Below, piece by piece: positions 51,998-61,100 of a stretch of 64,000 nucleotides of DNA (within the stretch, counting starts at the first letter, position 1; every line of letters begins with the position of its first letter). The stretch covers positions 224,397 to 288,396 of the forward strand of contig CAKTGF010000004.1 in assembly GCA_934561395.1 (NCBI GenBank), read 5' to 3'. The position numbers and the translations under genes are program-made. The notes under the pieces were generated by a model, which saw nothing but the letters and a program-made list of their open reading frames with translations, did no database searches and was not told where the DNA came from. This DNA comes from an uncultured Eubacterium sp. (GTDB taxonomy: Bacteria; Bacillota; Clostridia; Oscillospirales; Acutalibacteraceae).

Positions 51998-52459
51998 ATG
52001 AACAAAATTAAAGAATTGATTGTAAAATACAGAGAAATAATTACTTATATTATTGCAGGCGGGCTTACAACCCTTGTTAACCTGATAACCTTTCAGGTTT
52101 TCAACAACCTGTTAGGGCAGGAAAAATATTTAATATCAAACATTATCGCCTGGATTGTGGGTGTAATTTTTGCATATATAATAAACAAACTTTGGGTATT
52201 TGAAAGCAAATCCTGGCAGGCAAATGTTATTTTAAAGGAAATACCCGAATTTGTTGGTGCAAGACTGTTTTCACTATTTGTTGAGGAATTTGGACTGTGG
52301 CTGTTTGTTGACAAACTGAGATTTGACAGATTTTCCTTTGACCTGTTTGGCTTTAACATCAACGGCAAGCTGATTTCAAAGCTTGTGCTTGCGGTAATAG
52401 TGGTTATTTTAAACTATGTTTTCAGCAAGCTTGTTATTTTTAAAACAAAAAAGCAATAA
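51998..52459 (+). CDS. GtrA-family membrane protein
   Basis: A 153-aa protein with four helices in the GtrA pattern: YIIAGGLTTLVNLITFQVFN at the start, NIIAWIVGVIFAYIINKLWVF and a final ILNYVFSKLVIF. GtrA proteins are linked to flipping of polyprenyl-linked sugars for cell-surface glycan decoration. It pairs with the preceding GT-C-like gene. Confidence 0.9.
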   Translation: MNKIKELIVKYREIITYIIAGGLTTLVNLITFQVFNNLLGQEKYLISNIIAWIVGVIFAYIINKLWVFESKSWQANVILKEIPEFVGARLFSLFVEEFGLWLFVDKLRFDRFSFDLFGFNINGKLISKLVLAVIVVILNYVFSKLVIFKTKKQ

Positions 52460-52472
52460 TACCTGCACATAC

Positions 52473-52508
52473 AAAAACAGACCTTCTTATAAAAGAAGGC
52501 CTGTTTTA
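52473..52508. terminator. Bidirectional terminator between gtrA and vanW-type genes
   Basis: AAAACAG-CCTTCTT pairs with AAGAAGG-CTGTTTT across ATAA, with A/T tracts on both sides. Confidence 0.88.
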
Positions 52509-52521
52509 ATTTTATCTGCAA

Positions 52522-54192
52522 TTAATATGTAGAATTTGTTGTGTAGTTAACAACGCCGTCAACCACCCTTTGCAGCCTGAAATGATTACCGTTTTGCTTA
52601 ACATTAAGTGTTACCTTTTTAGGCGAAATATCATAGCTGACATAAAGGGCACAGGTAATTTGACCATTTGCACATTTCATTGATATTTTAATGGGATAGT
52701 TTGTTGTGTTTTTAAACTTAAAATCCTCTGAGCCCCAATAAATTGCGGCGTCCCTGCCCAGTGGGCAATATGCAACTCTTTGGCTGTGCTGGTGGCGCTC
52801 TACAATGCCCAAATTACCGTAAAGAACGGCGTTAAACATTGTTGACGCAACCTGGCATATTCCGCCGCCCAGGCTTTGAGCTGTTCCGCTGCCGCCTGTG
52901 AAAATTGTTGCAGGCTTATATCCCTTATCAGCGGTTCTTTTGCCAACCACCTTGTTAAATGAAAATGTTTCGCCCGGGTAAACAATTGTGCCGTTAATTG
53001 CTGCGCTTGCAATTTTCAGATTTGTAGTTCTGTTAGCGTTGTTTACATAATTTGTTGTGTATGACGCATAAAGCTTTGAATAATTGGTTGAAAGCTTTGA
53101 GCTCCATGAGCCGTAAACAATGGTTTTGCCGCCGTTAAATCTTCTGAACGCCCTTACCCTTACATAATAGGTTTTGTCGCTTTTGCTGATGGTAAAGGAT
53201 TTTGAATTTTTGCTGCGGCCGATGATTGAAACCTTTTTGCAATCCTTTTTAAAATTCTTATCCGTTGAATACTGAATTTCGTAGCCGGTGCAATCGGCCT
53301 TGTTCCATTTAACTGTAAGGGTATCCTTTTTGGTGTTTTTGTAAGCGTTATTTACCGTAACCTTGGCAGGCCTTGCACAGGTTAAGAACACCTTGCTGTA
53401 TTCGCCGTAAATATAATTATCGCCTGACTGCTTGTATGCCCTGACAATAAAGTAAATATACTCCCCTGCCTTGCGGTTTTTAATTGTAACCTTGTTGGTT
53501 TTTACATTAGCATAAACCTTTTTGTTGTTGCCGTTTTCGTCGCACAAATAAACCCTATAGCCTGACACGTTATAATCTGCCTGGCTTTTCCAGGATATTG
53601 TAACGGCGCTTGTGGAGCGCTCTGAAACGCTGAAACCGGTAATTGTTTTTGGGTAAATGCTTGCATACATTGTTTTTTTGCCACGGAAGTTGCCCTTGCC
53701 CGTAACAACAATTTTAGCCTGCTTTATGCAGCACTTACCGATATTTGATGCGGTAATGGTGTAATCCTTGCCGCTGACAAGCTTTTTGCCCTTATATGTA
53801 AGGCTGTATTTGGGTGCAACCCCGGGATGGCCCTTCGCTGTGTTTTTAATTGACACGTCGCCGATAGAGGCACCTACAATTTCAAAATTGCTTGTTTTAA
53901 CTCCCGAATAGCCGCCGATACCTGTAACGGTAACTGTGGCTGAGCCTGCATTTACATTGTTTGCATAGCTTAACTGATAGTCAACATCTTTTGTCAGCTT
54001 AACCGACTGTGTACCGTTATTAACGGTAACATCAACAGACGGGGTAATTGCCGAGCCTGTGTAGGTGTAGCTGCTTTTAGGGAGCGAAACATCAGCCGAT
54101 GAAAGGTCGGTGCTTGCATAGGCGGTAATGCCGAACATACAGCAAACCACAAACACAATAAATGCCGAAGCTGTAATAACACTCTTCCTCAT
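52522..54192 (-). CDS. Secreted VanW-domain protein with Ig-like and fibronectin III domains
   Basis: A 556-aa exported protein. Signal peptide 1-26; an Ig-like MBG/YDG-type domain (about 32-105, VNAGSATVTVTGIGGYSG) and a second similar region (about 107-180); two fibronectin III domains (about 183-270 and 274-372); and a VanW domain (about 376-520; YTTNYVNNANRTTNLKIASA, PGETFSFNKVVGKRT, GGGICQVASTMFNAVL, ERHQHSQRVAYCPLGRDAAI). VanW function is unknown but linked to envelope and glycopeptide contexts. It starts 20 nt after araD, so it can be co-transcribed with the arabinose genes. Confidence 0.9.
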   Translation of the reverse strand: MRKSVITASAFIVFVVCCMFGITAYASTDLSSADVSLPKSSYTYTGSAITPSVDVTVNNGTQSVKLTKDVDYQLSYANNVNAGSATVTVTGIGGYSGVKTSNFEIVGASIGDVSIKNTAKGHPGVAPKYSLTYKGKKLVSGKDYTITASNIGKCCIKQAKIVVTGKGNFRGKKTMYASIYPKTITGFSVSERSTSAVTISWKSQADYNVSGYRVYLCDENGNNKKVYANVKTNKVTIKNRKAGEYIYFIVRAYKQSGDNYIYGEYSKVFLTCARPAKVTVNNAYKNTKKDTLTVKWNKADCTGYEIQYSTDKNFKKDCKKVSIIGRSKNSKSFTISKSDKTYYVRVRAFRRFNGGKTIVYGSWSSKLSTNYSKLYASYTTNYVNNANRTTNLKIASAAINGTIVYPGETFSFNKVVGKRTADKGYKPATIFTGGSGTAQSLGGGICQVASTMFNAVLYGNLGIVERHQHSQRVAYCPLGRDAAIYWGSEDFKFKNTTNYPIKISMKCANGQITCALYVSYDISPKKVTLNVKQNGNHFRLQRVVDGVVNYTTNSTY

Positions 54193-54212
54193 ATCATATT
54201 TTCCTCTCTATA

Positions 54213-54929
54213 TTATTTATTTTGCCCATAGTAGGCATTTTTACCGTGCTTACGCTGATAATGCTTATCTAAAAGGTAGCCCTCAATGCCGATATCAGAG
54301 CCGCTGCACATTGCAGCTGCCTGCTCGGTTCTCAGTGCCATTTTGGCAACTTCCTCAAGTATTAAAGCATTTTCAACTGCTTTAAAAGGGTTCTTACCCC
54401 AGGTAAATGGGCCGTGGCGATGAATTAACACCGCAGGGCATTCATCGGGGGTAATGCCTCTTTTTTCAAACTCCTCAACAATAACCTTGCCGGTATTCAG
54501 CTCATACTCGCCGTAAACCTCCTCCTCGGTTAAGCCACGGGTGCATGGTACGGCGCCGTTTGCAAAATCGGCATGGGTGGTGCCGTAGGCAGGAATATCT
54601 CTGCCTGCCTGCGCCCAGGCGCAAGCCCAGGATGAATGAGTGTGAACAACACTGCCGATTGTGGGAAAGTTATTGTAAAGCTCCAAATGGGTCGGAGTGT
54701 CAGACGAGGGATTAAGCTTTCCCTCAACCTTATTGCCCTTTAAATCCATAACCACCATATCCTCGGCAGTCATTTCATTATACGGCACACCTGAGGGCTT
54801 TATTACAAAAAGTCCGCTTTCACGGTCAATTGCAGAAACATTGCCCCAGGTTAAAACAACCAAATTATATTCAACAAGCTTTAAATTAGCCTGAAATACC
54901 TTTTCCTTTAACTCCTCTAACATATCCAA
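54213..54929 (-). CDS. araD: L-ribulose-5-phosphate 4-epimerase
   Basis: A 238-aa class II aldolase-family enzyme converting L-ribulose-5-phosphate to D-xylulose-5-phosphate. It has VVLTWGNVSAIDRE, the zinc His pair in VHTHSSWACAWAQAGRDIPA, YGTTHADF and the third His in IHRHGPFTWG. L-fuculose aldolase is a sister family, but araA next door decides it. It ends the sugar part of the operon. Confidence 0.95.
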   Translation of the reverse strand: MDMLEELKEKVFQANLKLVEYNLVVLTWGNVSAIDRESGLFVIKPSGVPYNEMTAEDMVVMDLKGNKVEGKLNPSSDTPTHLELYNNFPTIGSVVHTHSSWACAWAQAGRDIPAYGTTHADFANGAVPCTRGLTEEEVYGEYELNTGKVIVEEFEKRGITPDECPAVLIHRHGPFTWGKNPFKAVENALILEEVAKMALRTEQAAAMCSGSDIGIEGYLLDKHYQRKHGKNAYYGQNK

Positions 54930-54934
54930 GCACC

Positions 54935-56407
54935 TTACATTCCAAGCTTATAAGCAACATCGTTATAAAACAGTTCTTTTCTGAACGAGTTAATTTCAGT
55001 ATCTTTATTAATATGCACAAACTCAATACCCATAATTTCGGCAAAATCACGCATGTGCTCTGCCGTTAAGGTGTATGACAATACGGAGTGATGTGCGCCG
55101 CCTGCATAAATCCAAGCCTCGGCAGAGGTTTGCAGGCAGGGCAACGGTTTCCAAAGAACACCTGCAACAGGGAGCTTTGGCATTTCGTTAACCTGCTCCT
55201 TGCACTCAACATCGTTAACAATCATTCTTAACCTGTCGCCCATGTCAACAAGGGTAACAACAATGGCATTGCCTGTTTGTGCCTTAAACACAAGGCGTGC
55301 AGGGTCCTCTCTGTCGCCGATTCCAAGGGGATGAACCTGAATTTTAGGCTTATTTGCGGCAACTGTGGGGCAAACCTCAAGCATGTGCGAGCCCAAAAGC
55401 ATTTCGTTGCCCGGCTCAAAGTGATAGGTGTAATCCTCCATAAATGCCGTGCCGCCGTCCATACCCTCGGCCATTGCTTTCATAATACGGGTCATTGCGG
55501 CAACCTTCCAGTCGCCCTCGGCACCGAAGCCGTAGCCTTGGCGCATAAGGTCCTGTGCGGCAAGACCGGGAAGTTGACGCAGCCCCTGCAAATCTTCAAA
55601 GTTTGTGTGGAATGCACCAAAGCCCTCTTGGTCGAGGAATTTTTTAATTGCTACCTCTTCCCTCGCCTGATACCTTACAGCCTCAATATTATCGGTGTCC
55701 ATATCGTAATATTTATCATATTCAGCCATTTGAGCGTCAATTTCTTCATCGGTTACGGCGTCAACAAGTTTGATAATATCGCCCACACCGTAGTGGTCAA
55801 CCTGCCAACCAAGCTTGATTTGCGCCTCTATCTTATCGCCGTCCGTAACGGCAACATTACGCATATTGTCAGAAATACGCAGAACACGGAGCTTTCTTGA
55901 CTCCATAGCGCCTACTGCGGCTCTCATCCAAACATTAATTTTATCCTGGAAAGCCTCGTCCTTCCAATAGCCTGCCGCTACCTTTTGCTTCATTCTCATA
56001 CGAGCGGTAATGTAGCCGTGCTCTCTGTCCCCATGGGCGGATTGATTAAGATTCATAAAGTCCATATCAATTTCGTTCCAAGGAATATCACGGTTATACT
56101 GTGTGTTAACATGAAGGAACGGTTTTTTAAGTGCGTTAAAGCCTGCTATCCACATTTTTGACGGGGAAAAAGTGTGCATCCATGTAATAACGCCTGCACA
56201 GCTGTCGTCATTGTTAGCAGCCTGCATAACATCTAAAATTTCTTTTGAGGTTTTAACGCAGGGCTTTGCAATAACGGCACAGGGGAGCTTTTTGCTCCAC
56301 TCCTCTGCCATTTCGCTTGCGTGTGCGTTAATGGTTTCAAAAATATCCTCTCCGTAAAGGAACTGAGTTCCTACCACAAACCAAAAATTGTAATCCTTAA
56401 TAGCCAT
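54935..56407 (-). CDS. araA: L-arabinose isomerase
   Basis: A 490-aa enzyme converting L-arabinose to L-ribulose; length and sequence match AraA throughout. Start FWFVVGTQFLYGEDIFETIN, central ITWMHTFSPSKMWIAGF, NLNQSAHGDREHGYI, and the metal/active-site region MEDYTYHFEPGNEMLLGSHM with HPLGIGDREDPARL; later His in GGAHHSVLSY. AAGGAG precedes the ATG. It is 5 nt upstream of araD and 11 nt after the kinase gene. Confidence 0.96.
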   Translation of the reverse strand: MAIKDYNFWFVVGTQFLYGEDIFETINAHASEMAEEWSKKLPCAVIAKPCVKTSKEILDVMQAANNDDSCAGVITWMHTFSPSKMWIAGFNALKKPFLHVNTQYNRDIPWNEIDMDFMNLNQSAHGDREHGYITARMRMKQKVAAGYWKDEAFQDKINVWMRAAVGAMESRKLRVLRISDNMRNVAVTDGDKIEAQIKLGWQVDHYGVGDIIKLVDAVTDEEIDAQMAEYDKYYDMDTDNIEAVRYQAREEVAIKKFLDQEGFGAFHTNFEDLQGLRQLPGLAAQDLMRQGYGFGAEGDWKVAAMTRIMKAMAEGMDGGTAFMEDYTYHFEPGNEMLLGSHMLEVCPTVAANKPKIQVHPLGIGDREDPARLVFKAQTGNAIVVTLVDMGDRLRMIVNDVECKEQVNEMPKLPVAGVLWKPLPCLQTSAEAWIYAGGAHHSVLSYTLTAEHMRDFAEIMGIEFVHINKDTEINSFRKELFYNDVAYKLGM

Positions 56408-56418
56408 AGCTTTTCTCC

Positions 56419-57996
56419 TTAAATATTTTCATAGGCGCTTTTTTCAACTGCAAGTGCCTTTTTATACAAATTCATATAATCCTCAAAGCCCTTAACATCC
56501 TTTTCGTCAGGCTCAATAACAGAGGATTTGCAGCTGCCGAAAACCCTTTGGTTAAGGTATTCGGGCAACGGAAGGTCGCCGCCGTCAACGGCATATTTGG
56601 CAAGCAACGCCATGCCCCAGGCGCCGCCCTCTCCTGCAGTTTCCATAACAGCAACCGGGGAGTTCATAGCCCCTGCCATCAGCTTTTGGCCCACAATCGG
56701 GGTTTTAAACAGGCCGCCGTGACCCATAAGGCAGTCGATTTTAACATTTTCCTTTTCCAAAATTTCCATGCCGATTTTAAGGGTAGCCATTGCCGAATAA
56801 ATTTGCGCCCTAAAGAAATTAGGCAAATTGAAATTGCAGCCCTGAGTTCTTAAAAACATAGGTCTGCCGTCGGCAGTGTGAGAAACCGGCTCCCCTGAAA
56901 AATAGTTAAAGTTAACCAAACCGCCGCAATCGGGGTCGGCATTAAGCGCCTGCTCATAGAGTAAGTCGTAAATTTTATACTTTGGAATATCGCTGCCTGC
57001 AGCCTTGGCAAACTGAGCAAAAATATTAACCCAATAATCCAAATCGGTGCAGCAGTTATTGCAGTGAACCATTGCAACAGGCATACCTGCCGGGGTGGTT
57101 ACCATATCAATTTCCTCATACACCCTTGAAAGCTGTTTTTCAAGAACTACCATTGAGAAAATGGATGTGCCTGCCGAAACATTGCCTGTTTTAACGGTAA
57201 CGCTGTTGGTAGCGGTCATACCCGTGCCTGCATCTCCCTCAGGGGGGCACATGGGAATTCCGCTTTTAAGGTTGCCGCTGGGGTCAAGGAGTTTTGCGCC
57301 CTCATCGGTTAAATACCCTGCATTTTCCCCTGCCGAAAGAACAGTGGGTAAAATGTCTTTAATATTCCAAGAATACTTCTTCACATTTTCAAGGCTGTCA
57401 AATTTTTCAAGCATTGCCCTGTTATAATCGTTAACGCCGCTGTCTATCGGGAACATGCCCGATGCCTCGCCAACGCCGAGAACCCTTTTGCCCGAAAGTT
57501 TCCAGTGAACATAGCCGGCAAGGGTTGTTAAAAAGTCAATGCTTTCAACATGCTCCTCGCCGTTAAGAATTGCCTGATACAAGTGAGCAATGCTCCAGCG
57601 CTGGGGAATGTTAAAGTTAAAAAGCTCCGTAAGTTCCCTTGCGGCGTCCCCTGTTATGGTGTTGCGCCAGGTTCTGAACTGTGCAAGCTGATTTCCGTTT
57701 TTATCAAAGGGCAAATAACCGTGCATCATTGCGGAAAAGCCCATTGAAGAAAGCTGCCTGATAGGAGAGCCGAAATTATTTACGCAATACTCGTTAAGGC
57801 TTGCATAAGCCTGCCTGAGCCCCTCCCAAACATCGTCAATATGATAAGTCCAAATACCGTTTTCAAGCTTATTTTCCCAGGTGTAATCCCCTGATGCAAT
57901 CGGATTGTATTTATCGTCAATAAGAACCGCCTTTATTCGTGTTGAGCCAAGCTCAATACCCAACGATTCGCTGCCGTTAAGAATATAATCGCCCAT
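56419..57996 (-). CDS. araB: FGGY-family sugar kinase, probable L-ribulokinase
   Basis: A 525-aa kinase. N-terminal phosphate loop SLGIELGSTRIKAVLIDD, FGGY features MMHGYLPFDKNGN, GVGEASGMFPIDS, and C-terminal GEGGAWGMALLAKY. Being first in an araB-araA-araD order, it should phosphorylate L-ribulose. It differs from E. coli AraB in its short loops and resembles the xylulokinase-like ribulokinases of Clostridia, so the exact substrate rests on context. AGGGGGC precedes the ATG. Confidence 0.88.
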   Translation of the reverse strand: MGDYILNGSESLGIELGSTRIKAVLIDDKYNPIASGDYTWENKLENGIWTYHIDDVWEGLRQAYASLNEYCVNNFGSPIRQLSSMGFSAMMHGYLPFDKNGNQLAQFRTWRNTITGDAARELTELFNFNIPQRWSIAHLYQAILNGEEHVESIDFLTTLAGYVHWKLSGKRVLGVGEASGMFPIDSGVNDYNRAMLEKFDSLENVKKYSWNIKDILPTVLSAGENAGYLTDEGAKLLDPSGNLKSGIPMCPPEGDAGTGMTATNSVTVKTGNVSAGTSIFSMVVLEKQLSRVYEEIDMVTTPAGMPVAMVHCNNCCTDLDYWVNIFAQFAKAAGSDIPKYKIYDLLYEQALNADPDCGGLVNFNYFSGEPVSHTADGRPMFLRTQGCNFNLPNFFRAQIYSAMATLKIGMEILEKENVKIDCLMGHGGLFKTPIVGQKLMAGAMNSPVAVMETAGEGGAWGMALLAKYAVDGGDLPLPEYLNQRVFGSCKSSVIEPDEKDVKGFEDYMNLYKKALAVEKSAYENI

Positions 57997-58027
57997 AACT
58001 GCCCCCTAATTATAATTTAGCATTTTT

Positions 58028-58056
58028 ATTTTACAACATAGCAGGCGATAATTCAA
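58028..58056 (-). promoter_or_regulatory. Promoter of the ara operon
   Basis: TTGAAT (58051-58056), 17-nt spacer, TAAAAT (58028-58033). No clear AraR palindrome is visible, and no regulator gene lies nearby. Confidence 0.65.
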
Positions 58057-58086
58057 CAAATAATTGTATAAAATTTTATTAAGAGG

Positions 58087-58121
58087 CAAAAATTAACGGC
58101 GCCCCGAGGAGCACCGTTAAT
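58087..58121 (-). terminator. Terminator after the subtilase gene
   Basis: TTAACGGTGC / GCGCCGTTAA stem followed on the minus strand by TTTTTG. Confidence 0.88.
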
Positions 58122-58130
58122 AAGTGTTGA

Positions 58131-61100
58131 TTATTTAGTGGTTACACTCTTGTAAGCAGACCATTTGCCGTAAACCTTTTTGCCGTTTACAACCTTGTAT
58201 GAACGAACACGAACATAGTATTTTTTGCCCTTAGAAAGTGATTTTGCAGTGTAAGAGGCTGTTTTATTGCTTGTAAGTGTTTTGGTTGTTGCGCCGTTAA
58301 ACTTGCTTGAGGTTGAATATTGGATTTGATAGCCTGTTGCCTTTGTATCCTTAGCAAATTTTACGGTAAAGCCATTTGCTGCAGCAGTAAGTGATTTAAT
58401 GCTCTGTTGTGTGGGGATATAAACATTTACGCTTGCGCCCGAGCTGTATTGCTTTGTGTTTGAGTAAACGGAATAAGCACGAACCCTGTATTTGTGTGCA
58501 CCGGGCTTTACGCTGATTTTTGCAGATGTTGCGCTTGCCGACTTAATTGTTTTAACGGTTTTCCAGCCGCTGTTTACGTATTCCTGGATAACATAGCCCT
58601 CTGCGTTTTTGGACTTGCCCCAGCTTAATGTAACCGAACTGCTTGTTACGCTTGATGCCTTAACGCTTGTAACATCGGCAGGTGCAACCCTCTTTGCGGA
58701 AACAGCTATATTCATTTCGCTGCTGTTAACGGTAACAGGAAGCGTGAACTTGCCTGCCTTGCCCTTTGCGGAATACTTTTTGCCGTTTACGCTGATGTAG
58801 TTAATTGCGTAGCCGCTGTTTGGAACTGCGGTAACATTAACTGTGTCGCCGTACATTGCAAGTGAGGTATCCGCATACAAATCGGCATATTTGTTTGTGC
58901 CGGTGTTAATTTGTGCATAGTCTGTTTTAAGCGAGGTCTGGTAGCCTGTAATTTCGGGCATCTCCTCGTTGCCACCCACAACATATGCAACCAGCAGGCC
59001 GTCAACGGTTGTCATATATGCATTTTTGGCAACGCCGGTGCTGTTGCTTAAGCATTTGCTGAATTTAACAAACTTGTCGCTGTCGGCATTGTAAGAATAA
59101 ATATCGCCGTAGCCATAGATATATGAGCCCATGCAGATAACATTGCCGTTACCTATGCTGACATCGCCGTTAAATACCTTAACCTCTTTTCTGTCGCTGA
59201 AATAAACAAGGTCAAAATCGTCGCTGTCTAATGCAACACTTGATTTAGTCCAGTTTTTGCCGTCAAATACCATAAATGCCGGCATTTGGTCGGTTCCATT
59301 GGTGCCATAGGCATAAACAAGCTTTGAGCCGTACTGAATTGCCTTGCCGTAAGCCCTTGATTCGGGAAGCTCCTTACATGTGTCAACAAATTGTGATTTT
59401 GAGAAATCAAACTTATATACCTTGTTTGAAAAGGCTGATTTAACATAATCATATCCGCCCATAAGGTAAATTGCACCGTTATATGTAACCAGCGAATAGC
59501 CCTCAAGTGAGGAAAGCGAATTATCGCCTGAATACGGCAATTCTGTAACCAAAACGGTTTTGTCACTGTTTAAATCATAATATCCAAAGCTTACATCAGA
59601 ACCGATGCTAACGCCGTTTGATGTAGTTGAATAATTTGACGCAATAAAGTAAATTTTACCGTTCAAATATGCTGCGGCGTCAACAGTGTTAAACTCGCCC
59701 GGTTCGTCGAATAACGCAGCAAGGTCAATTTGCTGCATCTCTGTGGCAAAGCTTGCAAGGTTGTTGTTTGACGGATCAGGGATAATATATCCGATATTGC
59801 CGTTTTGTGTAACAACCCAGGTTTGTGAGCCCGCAGGCAGGAAATAAGTGCTGCCGTCAAACTCGGGAACTGTCATATTTTTTTTCTTTGTGAGTTTTGT
59901 TTTGTTAGAAACAAGCACGGTCTTTTCGTTAGAGCCGTATTGGTTGCTTGCACTGATGGTTATTTTTGTTGTGCTGTAATTGTTATCAGCAATAATAATT
60001 CTGTTTTTGGTGTAGGAAAGCGGCTCAACGGCAGTGCCGTTAACTGTAACAGCGGTGTCGCTTGTAAAGGAGCCGTTAATTTCAAGGTTGCCGTTTTTGT
60101 TATATGCAGCACCCAAAACCATTGGTGGAAACTCTGTGGTTTTGTCAAGTGACAATACCCTTGCATTTTCGGTATAGCCCACAAGAGCGTCGCTGTGGCG
60201 GCCTGTGTTTTTCAAAATATTAACAGCCTCAAGAGTTGAAGAATCGGTATATGCATTCTTAATAAGTGCATAAGCGCCAACTGCATAAGGGGTAGCCATT
60301 GATGTGCCGTTGTAGAAATCGTATTTGCCGAATTCCTTGCTGTCAACACCTTGCTTGCTCACTGCTAAATCGTCAATGTTAACACTGATTTCCTCGTTGC
60401 TGTTCACAGGTTCAAGTATTAACATCAGCTTTCTGTTTTTATCGGCCTTGTAGCCGAATTCCTTGGTTTCAAGCGCCACATCCACATCAGCATACAAGTG
60501 GTCCCAATAATCATTGCCTGTGGAAGCATATTTCGCATCGACAAACGCATCGTTAATTGCCTCTTTTATGCTGCAATCCGCAGGAACATTGAGTAGTGAA
60601 ACATTAACATTACCTGTAGCGGAAATCATAAAGCTGTAGGAATAATTTTGAGTTTCGTCATCCAAAGTGTATGGGATTTCCATAGCGTAGTGTGAAGCAT
60701 CGCCGTTAGTATCCGATGTTGTGAATTTAAGGGATTTACCGCTTGTTCCGGCACCGAAATACTTGGTGTCAAGCTCTGCTTTGGCATCTGAAGATATTTC
60801 CTGCCAAGTGTCGTTATAGCTTGATACTGTATAGCTGCCGAATTCTCCGCTTGAAAGGTTATCCTCATAATCCTGATAGTTTGAGCAAACAGCATTTCTC
60901 TGCTCGGCGGTATAAATTGTAGGGTTAAAGCAATTGTATGAAACTGTTGAAAGAATATCTGCACCAGGTGCGGCAATATCAACACAGTCCTTGCTGTAAT
61001 TTGAGAAGGAGGTTAAAGCATCATTCTCGTTTGATGCGCCGACTACAACTGCGTAATCGCTTTCACAAACAGCAGGAATATTGTATAAGGCTTCGTCTGA

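Noticed and set aside
55277..55900. 207-codon open frame opposite araA
   Set aside because: It is antisense to strongly conserved araA codons, has no ribosome site and no recognisable motif.
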